A stretch of 64,000 nt of DNA from Stanieria sp964562685 (lineage in GTDB: Bacteria > Cyanobacteriota > Cyanobacteriia > Cyanobacteriales > Xenococcaceae): positions 1 through 64,000 of the forward strand of contig CAZLUP010000020.1 of the NCBI GenBank assembly GCA_964562685.1. Direction: 5' to 3'. Below are positions 15,610 through 25,042 of the stretch, piece by piece; position 1 is the first letter of the stretch, and every line of letters begins with the position of its first letter. The position numbers and the translations under genes are program-made. The notes beneath the pieces were generated by a model, which searched no databases, was not told where the DNA came from, and saw nothing but the letters and a program-made list of their open reading frames with translations.

Positions 15610-17781
15610 TTAAATTTGTGAACCGAGTTGATTATCAATCGTGTGAGATTGGGTTTTGAGTAACTCTTGAGATTGCAAATCTGGAATAGTAACTACTTGT
15701 TCTAAATCGTTAATTACCGCACCAATTAAAGGAATATCAGTTTCTGTAAACTGATCGATTGTTTCCCCTAGCATACTGCCTTGGGTAATTCCAGGTCTAG
15801 TTACTAAAACTATGCCATCGCTTAAAGATTCAACTAAGAGAGCATCATTATATTTAGATAAAGAAGGACTATCAATAATTACTAAATCAAATCTACCTCT
15901 AGCATCTTCAATTAATCGGCGAAATTCATTGGATTCAATTACCGCAGGTACCTGACGTAAAGGACCGGGACTAGGAACTAAATATAAATTAGCAATTGCT
16001 GGTACTAAACGAATTGCATCACTACGATTACTATAATAATTCAGAGGTTCACCAGTAGCTTCTCGGTCTAACTCAACTTGAATTAGCTCCGCATTGGAAG
16101 GAGAACGCAAATCAGCCTCTAACAGTAGAGTTCGTTTCCCAGCATGAGCAGATGCGATCGCTAAATTATAAGCAGTAACGCTTTTTCCTTCATCGGAATT
16201 AACACTAGTAATTAAGATTACTTTGGCAGATTGAGGAGCAAAACGACGCAGATTACTACGAATTCTTTCATAGAAACCGAGATAACCAGAATCAATATCG
16301 ATTAGGATCGGAGTTTCTTTCCCACTCAGATCGAAACAGGCAACATAAGGTAACTGCCCTAAAATAGAAACTTCTCGCTCTCCTAGCAAATCTCTAATCT
16401 CTTTAGCAGTGTACAAGCGATCATCCAAAGTAGCTAGTAAAAAGATTGTTCCTGCTGCTGCTACCAAACCTATTCCTGCTCCAGCAGCTAAAATTAACAA
16501 ACGATTAGTAGCAATCAACTTAGTGGGAGTAACTTCTTGAACTACAGGTGCTTGAGCGATCGCAAAACTGCTAGTAGTTTCAGCCTCTGCAGATTGAGCA
16601 TCAACTAAAGCGGTTAAAATTGTTTGATACAAAGCTTTTTTAGTTTCAACTTCTTGGACTAAACGAGCTTGTTCTAACTGTTGTTCGGGAAACTGTTCGT
16701 ATTGCTGTCGCAACTCCTGTTCATTGTTGACAACTGAGTTTAACTGGCGTTGAATTCCTTCTCGTTGAGTTTGTAGAGTTACTAAAGTATTAGCCAACTG
16801 TTGTCTGGCAGGATCGAGACTGCTATCTTGCCTGAGTTGACTCGGTAAAGGTTTATATTTCCCATCTCCCCCTAAAACCTCAGTCGCTCTTTCTTGAAAT
16901 AATTGTTCAACTGTTTGTTGCTGCTTGCGTAAACCTACGATGGTAGGATGTTCAGGGCGGAGGTCTTTTTGATTAAGTTTTAATTGACTTTCGATCTCGA
17001 GAATTTGCGATCGCAAACTAATCAAAATGGGATCGGCACTTAATGCTGCTGCGGTGTATGCTTCCTGAGGATTTAAACCTAATTGTTCAACAATACTATT
17101 GATTTGACCATCAATTTCATCAAGAATCAATTTTAATTGTCTTTGTTGTTGTTTACTACCAGTAATCCCACTAAATAAACTACCATCTTGAACTGCTAAT
17201 AAATCTGCTCCTGCTTTGGATAAAAAGCGATAAAAAGCTTCTTCAGCATTAGCTAATTCTCCTTGAACTTCTTGCAAACGTCCTTTGAGAGCATCCACTC
17301 TACCTGTCAATTGCGAAGTGTTGAGCAAACGACTTTGTTCTACCATTTCCTGCATAAATATTCCTAAAACCTTAACGGCTTCTTCTGGAGTATTAGCATC
17401 TTTGTAATTTAGGGTAATTAAAGTATTTTGTTCTCCTTCAGGAACATTAATTTCTAATTTTTTTTCGATAATTTGTTTTAGTTGCGAATTATCAAGAGCT
17501 AATTTTCGTTTAACTCGTTCTTGAGTAGTTGGCCCGAGCAGAATATCTACATTAATTTTTCTGCCTGCTTGTTGTAATTGTTCACCTGTGCTGGTAAACA
17601 AAGGAGGGGGATTACTATAAGATAGTTGTCCACTAGCTTTATAGGTGGTTTTAGGAGTTGGAGGAGCCGGTTGCAGAGCAAAAATCCCTGATATTCCTAA
17701 ACTTAAAAGGAAAATGAACAAACCTAATAATTTGTGTTGTTCAAAAGCAATTAGAAAACGTTTCAAAATTGGTGGAGTCAT
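15610..17781 (-). CDS. Wzc-like polysaccharide co-polymerase / BY-kinase-like ATPase
   Basis: This 723-residue protein combines a Wzz chain-length domain with a cytoplasmic P-loop ATPase. A first membrane segment lies at about residues 17-36, a periplasmic coiled-coil region follows, and a second segment lies at about 425-450 (LLILAAGAGIGLVAAAGTIF). The ATPase domain has a Walker A-like TSVNSDEGKS, an A' motif LLLEADLRSP and a Walker B LVIIDSPSL. It should control length and export of a surface polysaccharide with the Wza-like protein encoded 90 bp upstream. The C-terminus lacks the tyrosine cluster that Wzc-type BY-kinases autophosphorylate, so tyrosine autokinase activity is doubtful. Confidence 0.88.
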   Translation of the reverse strand: MTPPILKRFLIAFEQHKLLGLFIFLLSLGISGIFALQPAPPTPKTTYKASGQLSYSNPPPLFTSTGEQLQQAGRKINVDILLGPTTQERVKRKLALDNSQLKQIIEKKLEINVPEGEQNTLITLNYKDANTPEEAVKVLGIFMQEMVEQSRLLNTSQLTGRVDALKGRLQEVQGELANAEEAFYRFLSKAGADLLAVQDGSLFSGITGSKQQQRQLKLILDEIDGQINSIVEQLGLNPQEAYTAAALSADPILISLRSQILEIESQLKLNQKDLRPEHPTIVGLRKQQQTVEQLFQERATEVLGGDGKYKPLPSQLRQDSSLDPARQQLANTLVTLQTQREGIQRQLNSVVNNEQELRQQYEQFPEQQLEQARLVQEVETKKALYQTILTALVDAQSAEAETTSSFAIAQAPVVQEVTPTKLIATNRLLILAAGAGIGLVAAAGTIFLLATLDDRLYTAKEIRDLLGEREVSILGQLPYVACFDLSGKETPILIDIDSGYLGFYERIRSNLRRFAPQSAKVILITSVNSDEGKSVTAYNLAIASAHAGKRTLLLEADLRSPSNAELIQVELDREATGEPLNYYSNRSDAIRLVPAIANLYLVPSPGPLRQVPAVIESNEFRRLIEDARGRFDLVIIDSPSLSKYNDALLVESLSDGIVLVTRPGITQGSMLGETIDQFTETDIPLIGAVINDLEQVVTIPDLQSQELLKTQSHTIDNQLGSQI

Positions 17782-17871
17782 AGTGATCGAGCCAAATCCA
17801 CAACAGACGTTAATGTAAAATAATTAATCTTGAATAGATACAAAAATAGTTATTACCTGTAGCAAAGTAAC

Positions 17872-19095
17872 TTAGTTGAATAAAGTATCAAAAAAGGCAC
17901 GAAATCCGAAGAAACTCCGAATCGGCTGAGTAATTACATTAAAAGCATTGTAAATTTTCCCTAACAAGGTACGACTAACTACGATAACATCTTCATTGCG
18001 AAGAGGAATATTTTGGGCAATATTGCCATGAATTACTTCTTTAGTATTAAGCGTTTGAGTAACTATTCCACCTTTTTCTGGATCAAATCGAAGTAATGCA
18101 ACTTGATTATCAACTAATAAATTATCGTCGGGCGGAAGCGAAGTAATAGCATCAATAAAGGTACTACCGTTAGGCAATACTAAATTGCGAAAAGCTGTTC
18201 CTGTAGTCGAAGGAACTAAAACACGTACATTGATAGTTTGTTGAGATAAGCTAGTTTGTGCGATCAAACTGCGGTCGTAATTGCGGTCTTTTCCTACTTC
18301 CAATTGAGAAACAATAATTGTGTCTCCTCCTTGTAAATGAAAATCTGGGAAGCTTTGACTATTAATTAAAGGAGTGTAAAAGTCTATTTTTTCCTCTAAA
18401 ACAGAACCATCCACTAAGGAACGACGAACAATGACTGAGCGCAAATCTGCATTATTGGTAGTTCCTCCTGCTGCTAATAAAGCTGATGTAAGGGGAGAAC
18501 CAGATATAAACGAGTAAAATCCTGGTTTCAATACCTCTCCTAAAACCGTAACATTAGCAGGACGAGGAGCAGTAAGAGAAACTAATACTTCTGGTTGTTC
18601 TTGTATAAAACGAGTACCTAATTCATAACTAATTTTTTGTTCAGCTTCGGTTAAACTTAATCCTGCTAAAGCAATTCTGCCCACAATTGGTATTAAAACA
18701 TTTCCTTCTTGATCAAGATTAACTACAGTACTAAATTCAGGAAATTTAGGCACACTGATATTAATCCCATCTCCAGTATTGAGACGATAAACTTTAAATT
18801 GCCGAGAATCATTGCGGTTAAATTCGGCAGGGGAGTAACTATCTGGAGGTGGATTTTCAGAATCAAAAGTTGAGGGAGGAGTAGATAAGTTAGGTGCCAA
18901 GATCGGTTTAGGAGTTGGTTTTTCTTGTTTGGGAACAACGATTGAAGTTTGACTCAAAGCTGAATTCGTCAAGATTGTTAAATTGAAGCTCGACAAAACT
19001 GCCATACTTGATAAAAAAATCAGTTTTTGATACTGAATAGAACTTTTCCTGACAGAAGTTGGGGATTGTTGTTGTCGTTGAAAAATAGTTACCAT
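17872..19095 (-). CDS. Wza-like polysaccharide export protein (SLBB)
   Basis: The 407-residue protein has an N-terminal hydrophobic export segment (about residues 28-50), a proline-rich linker, and a poly_export domain starting at about 95 (VYRLNTGDGINISV, then PEFSTVVNLDQEGNVLIPIVG). SLBB domains follow, for example ANVTVLGEVLKPGFYSF. Such proteins form the outer-membrane/periplasmic channel for capsular or exopolysaccharide. It is nine bases from the cyanoexosortase-associated gene and 90 bp from the Wzc-like gene, so the three probably share an mRNA. No lipobox cysteine is evident at the signal, unlike classical Wza. Confidence 0.88.
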   Translation of the reverse strand: MVTIFQRQQQSPTSVRKSSIQYQKLIFLSSMAVLSSFNLTILTNSALSQTSIVVPKQEKPTPKPILAPNLSTPPSTFDSENPPPDSYSPAEFNRNDSRQFKVYRLNTGDGINISVPKFPEFSTVVNLDQEGNVLIPIVGRIALAGLSLTEAEQKISYELGTRFIQEQPEVLVSLTAPRPANVTVLGEVLKPGFYSFISGSPLTSALLAAGGTTNNADLRSVIVRRSLVDGSVLEEKIDFYTPLINSQSFPDFHLQGGDTIIVSQLEVGKDRNYDRSLIAQTSLSQQTINVRVLVPSTTGTAFRNLVLPNGSTFIDAITSLPPDDNLLVDNQVALLRFDPEKGGIVTQTLNTKEVIHGNIAQNIPLRNEDVIVVSRTLLGKIYNAFNVITQPIRSFFGFRAFFDTLFN

Positions 19096-19104
19096 GACAA
19101 TTTA

Positions 19105-19860
19105 TTAGCTCGCAAATTTTGTCAGTGAGTTAGAATTTTGATGAGGAGCAGGAACAATTAAGGATTGAGAATTGTTAAAAACAGTTTGCTCAAGATTAGT
19201 TTGGACGGTTTGAGCAAGAGATTCAGCCACAGATTGAGCATCACTTAACTCTCCTAAAGGTTCAATCGGAATTTTTAAGCAAACTGCTACCCAAGGCACT
19301 CTGCGATCGCTTAATTGAGCTAATTTATCTTGCCAAAACCAGTGAGCAGGAGAATCATCACCTCCATTGGGGAAGGCATACCATTGGATAACAGCAAAGG
19401 TTTGTTGACGATTCCAAGCACGAAAGAAACGAGCCTTGACGGAGGAACGAGAATTAGTTTCTACCGTAAAGTTGAGTTGGCGATGAGAATCAGTTTTCCA
19501 TCGTTCGATCCCGTTAAGGTCTATCCACTCTACTTCTGGTTTACTCAGATAGTAACTCTGAGGTAGTAATAGAAGCGTGACTGGTTTGGAGTTTGCTTGT
19601 TGCATCAGTTGAGCAGACCATTTATGACCACCAATTTTTACTTCTTGTTGTTTAATTATTTGCCAATCAGGAAGTACCAAACCTGTTGTTAAAACATTTT
19701 TAATTTGATTAATATTTTCAACTGGGGGTAAATCCAACCAAGTCCAATTACCTCCTCGTAAATATCCAGGAAATGCGCCAATAATCAATAAAAATAATAA
19801 TAATAATACTAAGATAATCTGTGTTTTTGAACCTTCTTCTTGTCGTTTAAATAAATTCAT
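19105..19860 (-). CDS. Cyanoexosortase B system-associated protein
   Basis: The 251-residue protein has one N-terminal membrane anchor (residues ~15-33) followed by a periplasmic domain. The segment PGYLRGGNWTWLDLPPV and the later LPDWQ and AVIQWYAFPNG match my memory of the family encoded beside cyanoexosortase B. This family is related to EpsI-type proteins that accompany exosortases in exopolysaccharide clusters; its biochemical role is not established. It is 51 bp from the exosortase coding region and 9 bp from the Wza-like gene. Assignment rests on recognised motifs plus context. Confidence 0.8.
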   Translation of the reverse strand: MNLFKRQEEGSKTQIILVLLLLFLLIIGAFPGYLRGGNWTWLDLPPVENINQIKNVLTTGLVLPDWQIIKQQEVKIGGHKWSAQLMQQANSKPVTLLLLPQSYYLSKPEVEWIDLNGIERWKTDSHRQLNFTVETNSRSSVKARFFRAWNRQQTFAVIQWYAFPNGGDDSPAHWFWQDKLAQLSDRRVPWVAVCLKIPIEPLGELSDAQSVAESLAQTVQTNLEQTVFNNSQSLIVPAPHQNSNSLTKFAS

Positions 19861-19911
19861 TTTTTTAGGGAGTTTTAACTCCGAATAGTAAATCAGCTAG
19901 AAAGATTTTTA

Positions 19912-20781
19912 TTAATTCTTAAGTGATTCCAACTGGTCTAAAAAATTGAGTAATAAAACAACACTAGCTAACATTAAAGCTGAGTAAAGATCACCTCCCC
20001 AACTATCATGAAACCAGGTAAAGAGTTGATCTCTACCTGTACCATGAAAAAAGGTCAAAATTGTATTGCGAATAATATTAGCACTAACACTAATGAATGC
20101 TGCTCCTACTAATAATAAAGTTGTTTTTTGACGATTTTCTATATTCCCCGTCCAATAAAGTAACATTAATCCTACATATAAGCTAGTAAATAACATTTTT
20201 AATCCTGCACAATAGGGCGCAACTTCTACTAATCTTCCTCCTACGGCTAAGTAGATTTGCTCGACAGTTACATCCATTCCTAATTGAATCAAGATAAAAC
20301 CAGCAAAGCCAGCAATAAATTTTTGCAGTGGTAAAGTAAACGGAGTAATTAAGTAAGGAAAAGAGTTAGGGGTAGCTAGTGCGATGAGTAGCAAGGCAAA
20401 ACTATTGAGTTTAAAGCCTGCTGTTCCTTTTAACCATAAACATAATCCAGTTAAAATAATGGGCAGAGATAAATTTACAAATTCGGCTACACCTGTTAAA
20501 TAAAAGATTGAACCAATAATTAATAATATAGCTCCCAAAGGATGGCTTTGATTAGGCAGTCTTTGCCATTTTTTTCGATTATTCCAACCAATATAAATAG
20601 CAAAAGGTATTCCTATAATTCCATGACTAAAATATTCATGCTCGATCCCAATATTTTTATTCAACCAACCATCATACCAATGAAATATCAAAGGAGCATA
20701 AATAAGAAATAATAACGCCAGAATTATTAAATAAATTAAATTGCGTTCTAAAGTAATAGATAATTTATGATTAATTTGCAT
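19912..20781 (-). CDS. Cyanoexosortase B
   Basis: Exosortases are membrane transpeptidases that cleave C-terminal PEP-CTERM-type sorting tails of exported proteins. This 289-residue protein has about eight membrane segments and the full catalytic triad: Cys191 in APYCAGLKML, Arg238 in NIIRNT and His258 in FHDSWGG. The start is uncertain. The ATG at 20781 gives the numbering used here; an upstream TTG at 20826 would add 15 residues and places it three bases after the aminotransferase stop. Neither has a clear Shine-Dalgarno sequence. It sits between the aminotransferase and its associated protein in the polysaccharide cluster. No protein in this window has an obvious PEP-CTERM tail. Confidence 0.9.
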   Translation of the reverse strand: MQINHKLSITLERNLIYLIILALLFLIYAPLIFHWYDGWLNKNIGIEHEYFSHGIIGIPFAIYIGWNNRKKWQRLPNQSHPLGAILLIIGSIFYLTGVAEFVNLSLPIILTGLCLWLKGTAGFKLNSFALLLIALATPNSFPYLITPFTLPLQKFIAGFAGFILIQLGMDVTVEQIYLAVGGRLVEVAPYCAGLKMLFTSLYVGLMLLYWTGNIENRQKTTLLLVGAAFISVSANIIRNTILTFFHGTGRDQLFTWFHDSWGGDLYSALMLASVVLLLNFLDQLESLKN

Positions 20782-20829
20782 AATAATATTTATAAAGACA
20801 ATAAAATTTGTTGTTAATAAATTCAAGAG

Positions 20830-21978
20830 TTATTGTAAAGAATAAATAACTTGAGCTAACTGTTCGCTTACTAAAACAATTTGCTCTTGATTCAAACCTG
20901 GATACATGGGTAAAGATAAAATTTGCTCGCACAGAGCTTCAGTTTGAGGGAAATCTCCTGATTGATAGCCTAAATAGCGATAAGCAGGCTGGAGATGACA
21001 AGGAATTGGATAATGAATACCTGTTTGAATGCCTAATTCTTGTAGTTGTTGCTGAATTTTTTCTCGCTGTTGAGCTAATTGTTGATTAAGACAAATTACA
21101 TAAAGATGATAAACATGACCAATTTGACTGTAATTTTTAATCGGAAAAACTTGTTGAGTTGCTAATGGTTGAAGAGCTAGATCGTAAACTTGAGCAGCTT
21201 GATTTCTAGCTAAATTCCATTCCGATAAATAAGGTAATTTGATATTGAGAATAGCTGCTTGTAAAGTATCAAGACGACTATTTGTACCTAACTCGGTATG
21301 AAAATATTTGCGGGGTGCGCCATAATTACGAAGACTACGAACTTTATCAGCGATCGCTCGATCATTCGTCACCACCATGCCACCACTACCAAAAGCACCG
21401 AGATTTTTACTAGGATAGAAACTAAAGCCTGCTGCTAGTCCAATTGCTCCCGCACGAATTCCTTCTCTTTCGGCTAAGTGAGCTTGAGCAGCATCTTCAA
21501 AAATGAGTAGATTATAACTATTAGCAAAGTCTTTGAGTTGATGAGGAGATACCATTTGTCCGTAGAGATGGACTGGTAAAATGGCTTTGGTTTGAGGAGT
21601 AATCGCTTTAGCTGCTGACTCCAAATCAATTAAGGCAGTCTCATAATCACAATCTACTAAAACAGGTGTAGCACCAGCATAAATAACACCAATAATTGTC
21701 GCGATAAAAGTATTGGCAGGAACTAAAACTTGATCTCCTTTACCGATGCCACAAGCTTGTAACCCCAGAGCGATCGCATCTGTACCAGAGGCAACTCCAA
21801 CTCCATAACTAACACCACAAGCAGCAGCAAAAGCAACTTCAAATTCTGCCAATGCTTCACCTAAGATAAAATCTCCCTGTTTAATTACTCGCTCGATTGC
21901 TTGTTCAATTTTGGTTTGAATTGGCTGATGTTGTATCCTGAAGTCAACAAAAGGAACTTTTGCCAAAGTTGAAGTCAT
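20830..21978 (-). CDS. DegT/DnrJ/EryC1-family sugar aminotransferase
   Basis: This fold-type I PLP enzyme (382 residues from the ATG at 21978) transfers an amino group to a nucleotide-linked keto-sugar. The N-terminal VPFVDFRIQH, the substrate/PLP segment VGVASGTDAIALGL, the EDAAQAH loop and the PLP lysine in SFYPSKNLGAFGSGG are all canonical. A TTG at 21990 would add four residues. It is the first gene of the minus-strand cluster and nearly touches the exosortase gene. I infer that it supplies an amino sugar for the surface polysaccharide exported by the Wza/Wzc pair downstream. Confidence 0.92.
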   Translation of the reverse strand: MTSTLAKVPFVDFRIQHQPIQTKIEQAIERVIKQGDFILGEALAEFEVAFAAACGVSYGVGVASGTDAIALGLQACGIGKGDQVLVPANTFIATIIGVIYAGATPVLVDCDYETALIDLESAAKAITPQTKAILPVHLYGQMVSPHQLKDFANSYNLLIFEDAAQAHLAEREGIRAGAIGLAAGFSFYPSKNLGAFGSGGMVVTNDRAIADKVRSLRNYGAPRKYFHTELGTNSRLDTLQAAILNIKLPYLSEWNLARNQAAQVYDLALQPLATQQVFPIKNYSQIGHVYHLYVICLNQQLAQQREKIQQQLQELGIQTGIHYPIPCHLQPAYRYLGYQSGDFPQTEALCEQILSLPMYPGLNQEQIVLVSEQLAQVIYSLQ

Positions 21979-22138
21979 AAGGCGAACCAAATTTTAGGTG
22001 TATAGCGATCTGTTTTAACAGCAAAACTAAAAATCCGCCTTACGCTCTTGACTTGCTTGGGAAAATTTTGCAGAAACTTTACTAAACTGACAGTTGCTTG
22101 GAAATATAGCGTTTTTAACTCTCGCTTAGGGATAAGCA

Positions 22139-22173
22139 ACACCTCGGTTGTTGTTAATAGTTGATTGAGGTGT
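22139..22173 (-). terminator. Hairpin between host-attachment gene and DegT cluster
   Basis: ACACCTC (22139) and GAGGTGT (22167) form a perfect 7-bp stem with a 21-base loop in the 300-bp gap 21979-22281. There is no T-tract, so it may be a weak terminator of the upstream gene or part of the leader of the polysaccharide operon. Nothing else is recognisable in this gap. Confidence 0.3.
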
Positions 22174-22281
22174 AGTTCATCAATTTAAGAATGGTTATAG
22201 TTTTGAGAATAAATTATCAATCAATCATGTTTTTCAGGTCATAAAATTAGTAAAAATTTTGAGTCACAAATGTAGTAGCTA

Positions 22282-22779
22282 CTAAGTATATGAACCTTTG
22301 TGACAAGCAGGCAATAATTCTTTTTTTGCTAGATAAGTATGAATTTGATGAGGATTAAGATGACATAAATCTTTGGCTAAATCTTCTTGTTTAAGTTGTT
22401 TAGGTAATTTAGTTGCGATCGCGTTTCTCATTAAACCCAAAATTTGAGGTTCTGCTACTAAAATAAGTTGTTGAGCATGATGAGTTTGAGTTAATTCTGT
22501 AATTTTATTAGTAATATTTTGAGCAAAACGTTTTTCAAATTCAACGGCATGATTGTCTCGATGATCGTCGTAACTATGAGCTTGACCACTAGAACCACGA
22601 TTACGTCCAGTTTTAACATTTGCCCATAATTCTTGACCGTGAAGTTGATGAGCCTCGCTTAATAAACCTTCATGTTCAATTAAATTAGGACCAGATTCAT
22701 AATCAGGCCATTCGGCTGGTTCTAAAGTAAAAAAACGCGCTTGAGTGCCATTAATAACAGCAACGATAAGATTACTCAT
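22282..22779 (-). CDS. Host attachment protein family (baeRF-like)
   Basis: The 165-residue protein starts with LIVAVINGTQARFFTLEP and has the family pattern around NRGSSGQAHSYDDHRDN and a LVAEPQILGLMR strand. It fits the 'required for attachment to host cells' family (PF10116), thought to be related to archaeo-eukaryotic release-factor-like domains. The name comes from plant-associated bacteria; in free-living cyanobacteria the role is unknown. The ATG is the natural start. It is monocistronic: an EF-G gene diverges upstream, and the DegT cluster lies about 300 bp downstream. Confidence 0.8.
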   Translation of the reverse strand: MSNLIVAVINGTQARFFTLEPAEWPDYESGPNLIEHEGLLSEAHQLHGQELWANVKTGRNRGSSGQAHSYDDHRDNHAVEFEKRFAQNITNKITELTQTHHAQQLILVAEPQILGLMRNAIATKLPKQLKQEDLAKDLCHLNPHQIHTYLAKKELLPACHKGSYT

Positions 22780-22999
22780 GGTTTAGTCCGTAAAGTAATA
22801 AACTCTTTAATACATTGATCCTATCAATCTTCTTGAAACAAATTAGATTGTTACCAATAAAGCTTAAAATTCAGTAATAACTAGTTGCAAAATTAGTCTA
22901 AATATTTTCGTAAACAATAGTTAGTTTTCAACTCAATTTTTTTTAAGATCTAAATAAATAATTGGTCATACTCCTGAAAATTTAAAGGAGATTTTAATC

Positions 23000-25036
23000 G
23001 TGATTGCTCGCCAGAACGTTCGCAACATTGGTATTTCGGCGCACATCGATGCAGGTAAAACTACTATTTCAGAACGAATTCTGTTTTACACTGGCAAAAT
23101 TCATCAAATCCATGAGGTTAAAGACGATGATGATGGCGCAACGATGGATTATATGGAATTAGAACGAGAGAAAGGAATTACCATCACTTCTGCAGCTACA
23201 ACTTGTTTTTGGCAGGATCATCAAATTAATCTGATTGATACTCCTGGTCATGTAGATTTTACCATCGAAGTAGAGCGATCGCTTAGGGTTTTAGATGGGG
23301 CGATTATGGTGTTGTGCGGTGTAGCTGGTGTTCAGTCTCAGTCGATTACCGTAGACAGACAAATGAGACGTTATCGGGTTCCCAGAATTGCTTTTATTAA
23401 TAAGTTGGATCGTTTAGGGGCTAATCCTTTCCGTGTAGTAACGGCACTTAAGGAAAAGTTGAAGTTAAATCCCATACTTTTACAGTATCCCATTGGTTTA
23501 GAACACCAATTTGCAGGGGTAATCGATTTGATTGAGATGAAAGCCTATTACTATGAAGGAGAACACGGGGAAGAACTAATTATTAAACCAATTCCCGAAC
23601 CATTAGAAGCAGAAGCGCAAACAGCAAGGGAAAAATTACTAGATAGCATTTCTATCCTCTCAGAAGAAATGATGACCAAATTACTCGCAGGGGAAGAAAT
23701 ACCATCATCATTGATTTGGGAAACCATTCGTCAAGGAACTTTGAGTCGAGAATTTACACCTGTCTTATTGGGTTCTGCCCTTAAAAATAAGGGAATCCAA
23801 AATTTACTCGATGCGGTTAATCTCTATTTACCTTCCCCGATTGAAAGAGAAGTAGTTAAAGCAATTAATGTTGAAACTAAACAGGAAGTACCTATTACTC
23901 CTCAAGCAGATGCCCCGATGGTAGCATTGGCATTTAAACTGATCGATCATGAATTCGGGCAACTGACTTATATTAGGATCTATGCAGGAACTTTAACCAA
24001 AAGCGATCGCTTGTTTAATCCTCGCACTCAAAAAGGTCTCCGCGCCCGTCGTTTAGTCCGCATTGAAGTAGACCGCTATCAAGAGTTAGACTCAGCTACA
24101 GTAGGAGAAATTGTTGGTTTGATTGGGGTTGATTGTGCTTCTGGGGATACTCTTTGTTCTTTTGGTACGAATTTATCTTTAGAAGAAATTTTTGTTCCTG
24201 AACCCGTGATGACGTTGGCAATCACTCCTAAAAGTCAAGCAGATATTGAGAGAGTGAATAAAGCTTTATATCGTTTTACCAGAGAAGATCCGACTTTAAA
24301 AATTAGTAACGATCCCGAATCTTATCAAACCCTAATTTCAGGCATGGGAGAACTACATCTCGATATTTATTTAGAAAGAATGAAGCGAGAATATCACGCG
24401 GAAGTTTATGTGGGTGCGCCTGCGGTTGCTTATCGGGAAACAATTACTAAACCAGCCAGCTTTGATTATACTCTGGCTAAACAAACAGGAGGTTCGGGAC
24501 AATATGCTCAAGTAATTGGACGTTTAGAACCTTGTAAAGAACAATTTGTCTTTGAAAATCGAGTGGTTGGTGGTGCAATTCCTTCGCAATTTATTGCTGC
24601 TTGCGAACAAGGTTTCCGTGATGCCTTAAAAACTGGTTGGTTAAAAGGTTATCCGATTATTGGGGTCAAAGTGATCCTGAATGGTGGTTCTTTTCATCCA
24701 GTCGATTCTTCAGAATTGGCGTTTCGTTTTGCTGCCAGAGTAGGTTTTGAGGAAGGATTTGCTCAAGCTGAACCAACTTTGTTAGAACCAATGATGTTAT
24801 TGGAAGTAGAAACTCCTAACGAATTTGTCGGCAGAATCCAAAGTAAATTGTTATCTCGTCGTGCCTTACTATTAGGTTCAGAACATCGGGACAATTATGT
24901 AGTCATTCAAGCGGAAGTACCCTTAGCAGAAATGTTTGGTTACGCTACCGAATTGCGATCGCTTTCTCAAGGGATGGCTACTTTTTCGATGGAATTTGCT
25001 GAATATCGAGTTTTATCAATGTTAATGATTCATTAA
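23000..25036 (+). CDS. fusA: Elongation factor G-like GTPase (EF-G paralogue)
   Basis: The 678-residue protein has full EF-G architecture. The G domain shows G1 AHIDAGKTT, G3 DTPGHVDF and G4 NKLDRLG, followed by domain II, the III-V segments and a C-terminal GYATELRSLSQGMA. EF-G translocates tRNA-mRNA on the ribosome. The start is GTG at 23000 with a strong AAAGGAG eleven bases upstream. It is a little shorter than canonical EF-G, and switch I contains an unusual acidic EVKDDDDGATMDYME in place of the common GEVHDGAATMDWME. It stands alone, not in the str operon with rpsL, rpsG and tuf, so I suspect a second, divergent EF-G rather than the housekeeping copy. Confidence 0.9.
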   Translation: MIARQNVRNIGISAHIDAGKTTISERILFYTGKIHQIHEVKDDDDGATMDYMELEREKGITITSAATTCFWQDHQINLIDTPGHVDFTIEVERSLRVLDGAIMVLCGVAGVQSQSITVDRQMRRYRVPRIAFINKLDRLGANPFRVVTALKEKLKLNPILLQYPIGLEHQFAGVIDLIEMKAYYYEGEHGEELIIKPIPEPLEAEAQTAREKLLDSISILSEEMMTKLLAGEEIPSSLIWETIRQGTLSREFTPVLLGSALKNKGIQNLLDAVNLYLPSPIEREVVKAINVETKQEVPITPQADAPMVALAFKLIDHEFGQLTYIRIYAGTLTKSDRLFNPRTQKGLRARRLVRIEVDRYQELDSATVGEIVGLIGVDCASGDTLCSFGTNLSLEEIFVPEPVMTLAITPKSQADIERVNKALYRFTREDPTLKISNDPESYQTLISGMGELHLDIYLERMKREYHAEVYVGAPAVAYRETITKPASFDYTLAKQTGGSGQYAQVIGRLEPCKEQFVFENRVVGGAIPSQFIAACEQGFRDALKTGWLKGYPIIGVKVILNGGSFHPVDSSELAFRFAARVGFEEGFAQAEPTLLEPMMLLEVETPNEFVGRIQSKLLSRRALLLGSEHRDNYVVIQAEVPLAEMFGYATELRSLSQGMATFSMEFAEYRVLSMLMIH

Positions 25037-25042
25037 AATAAA

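Noticed and set aside
15610..17781. Calling the Wzc-like protein a proven tyrosine kinase
   Set aside because: The tyrosine cluster is absent, so only the co-polymerase/ATPase role is claimed.
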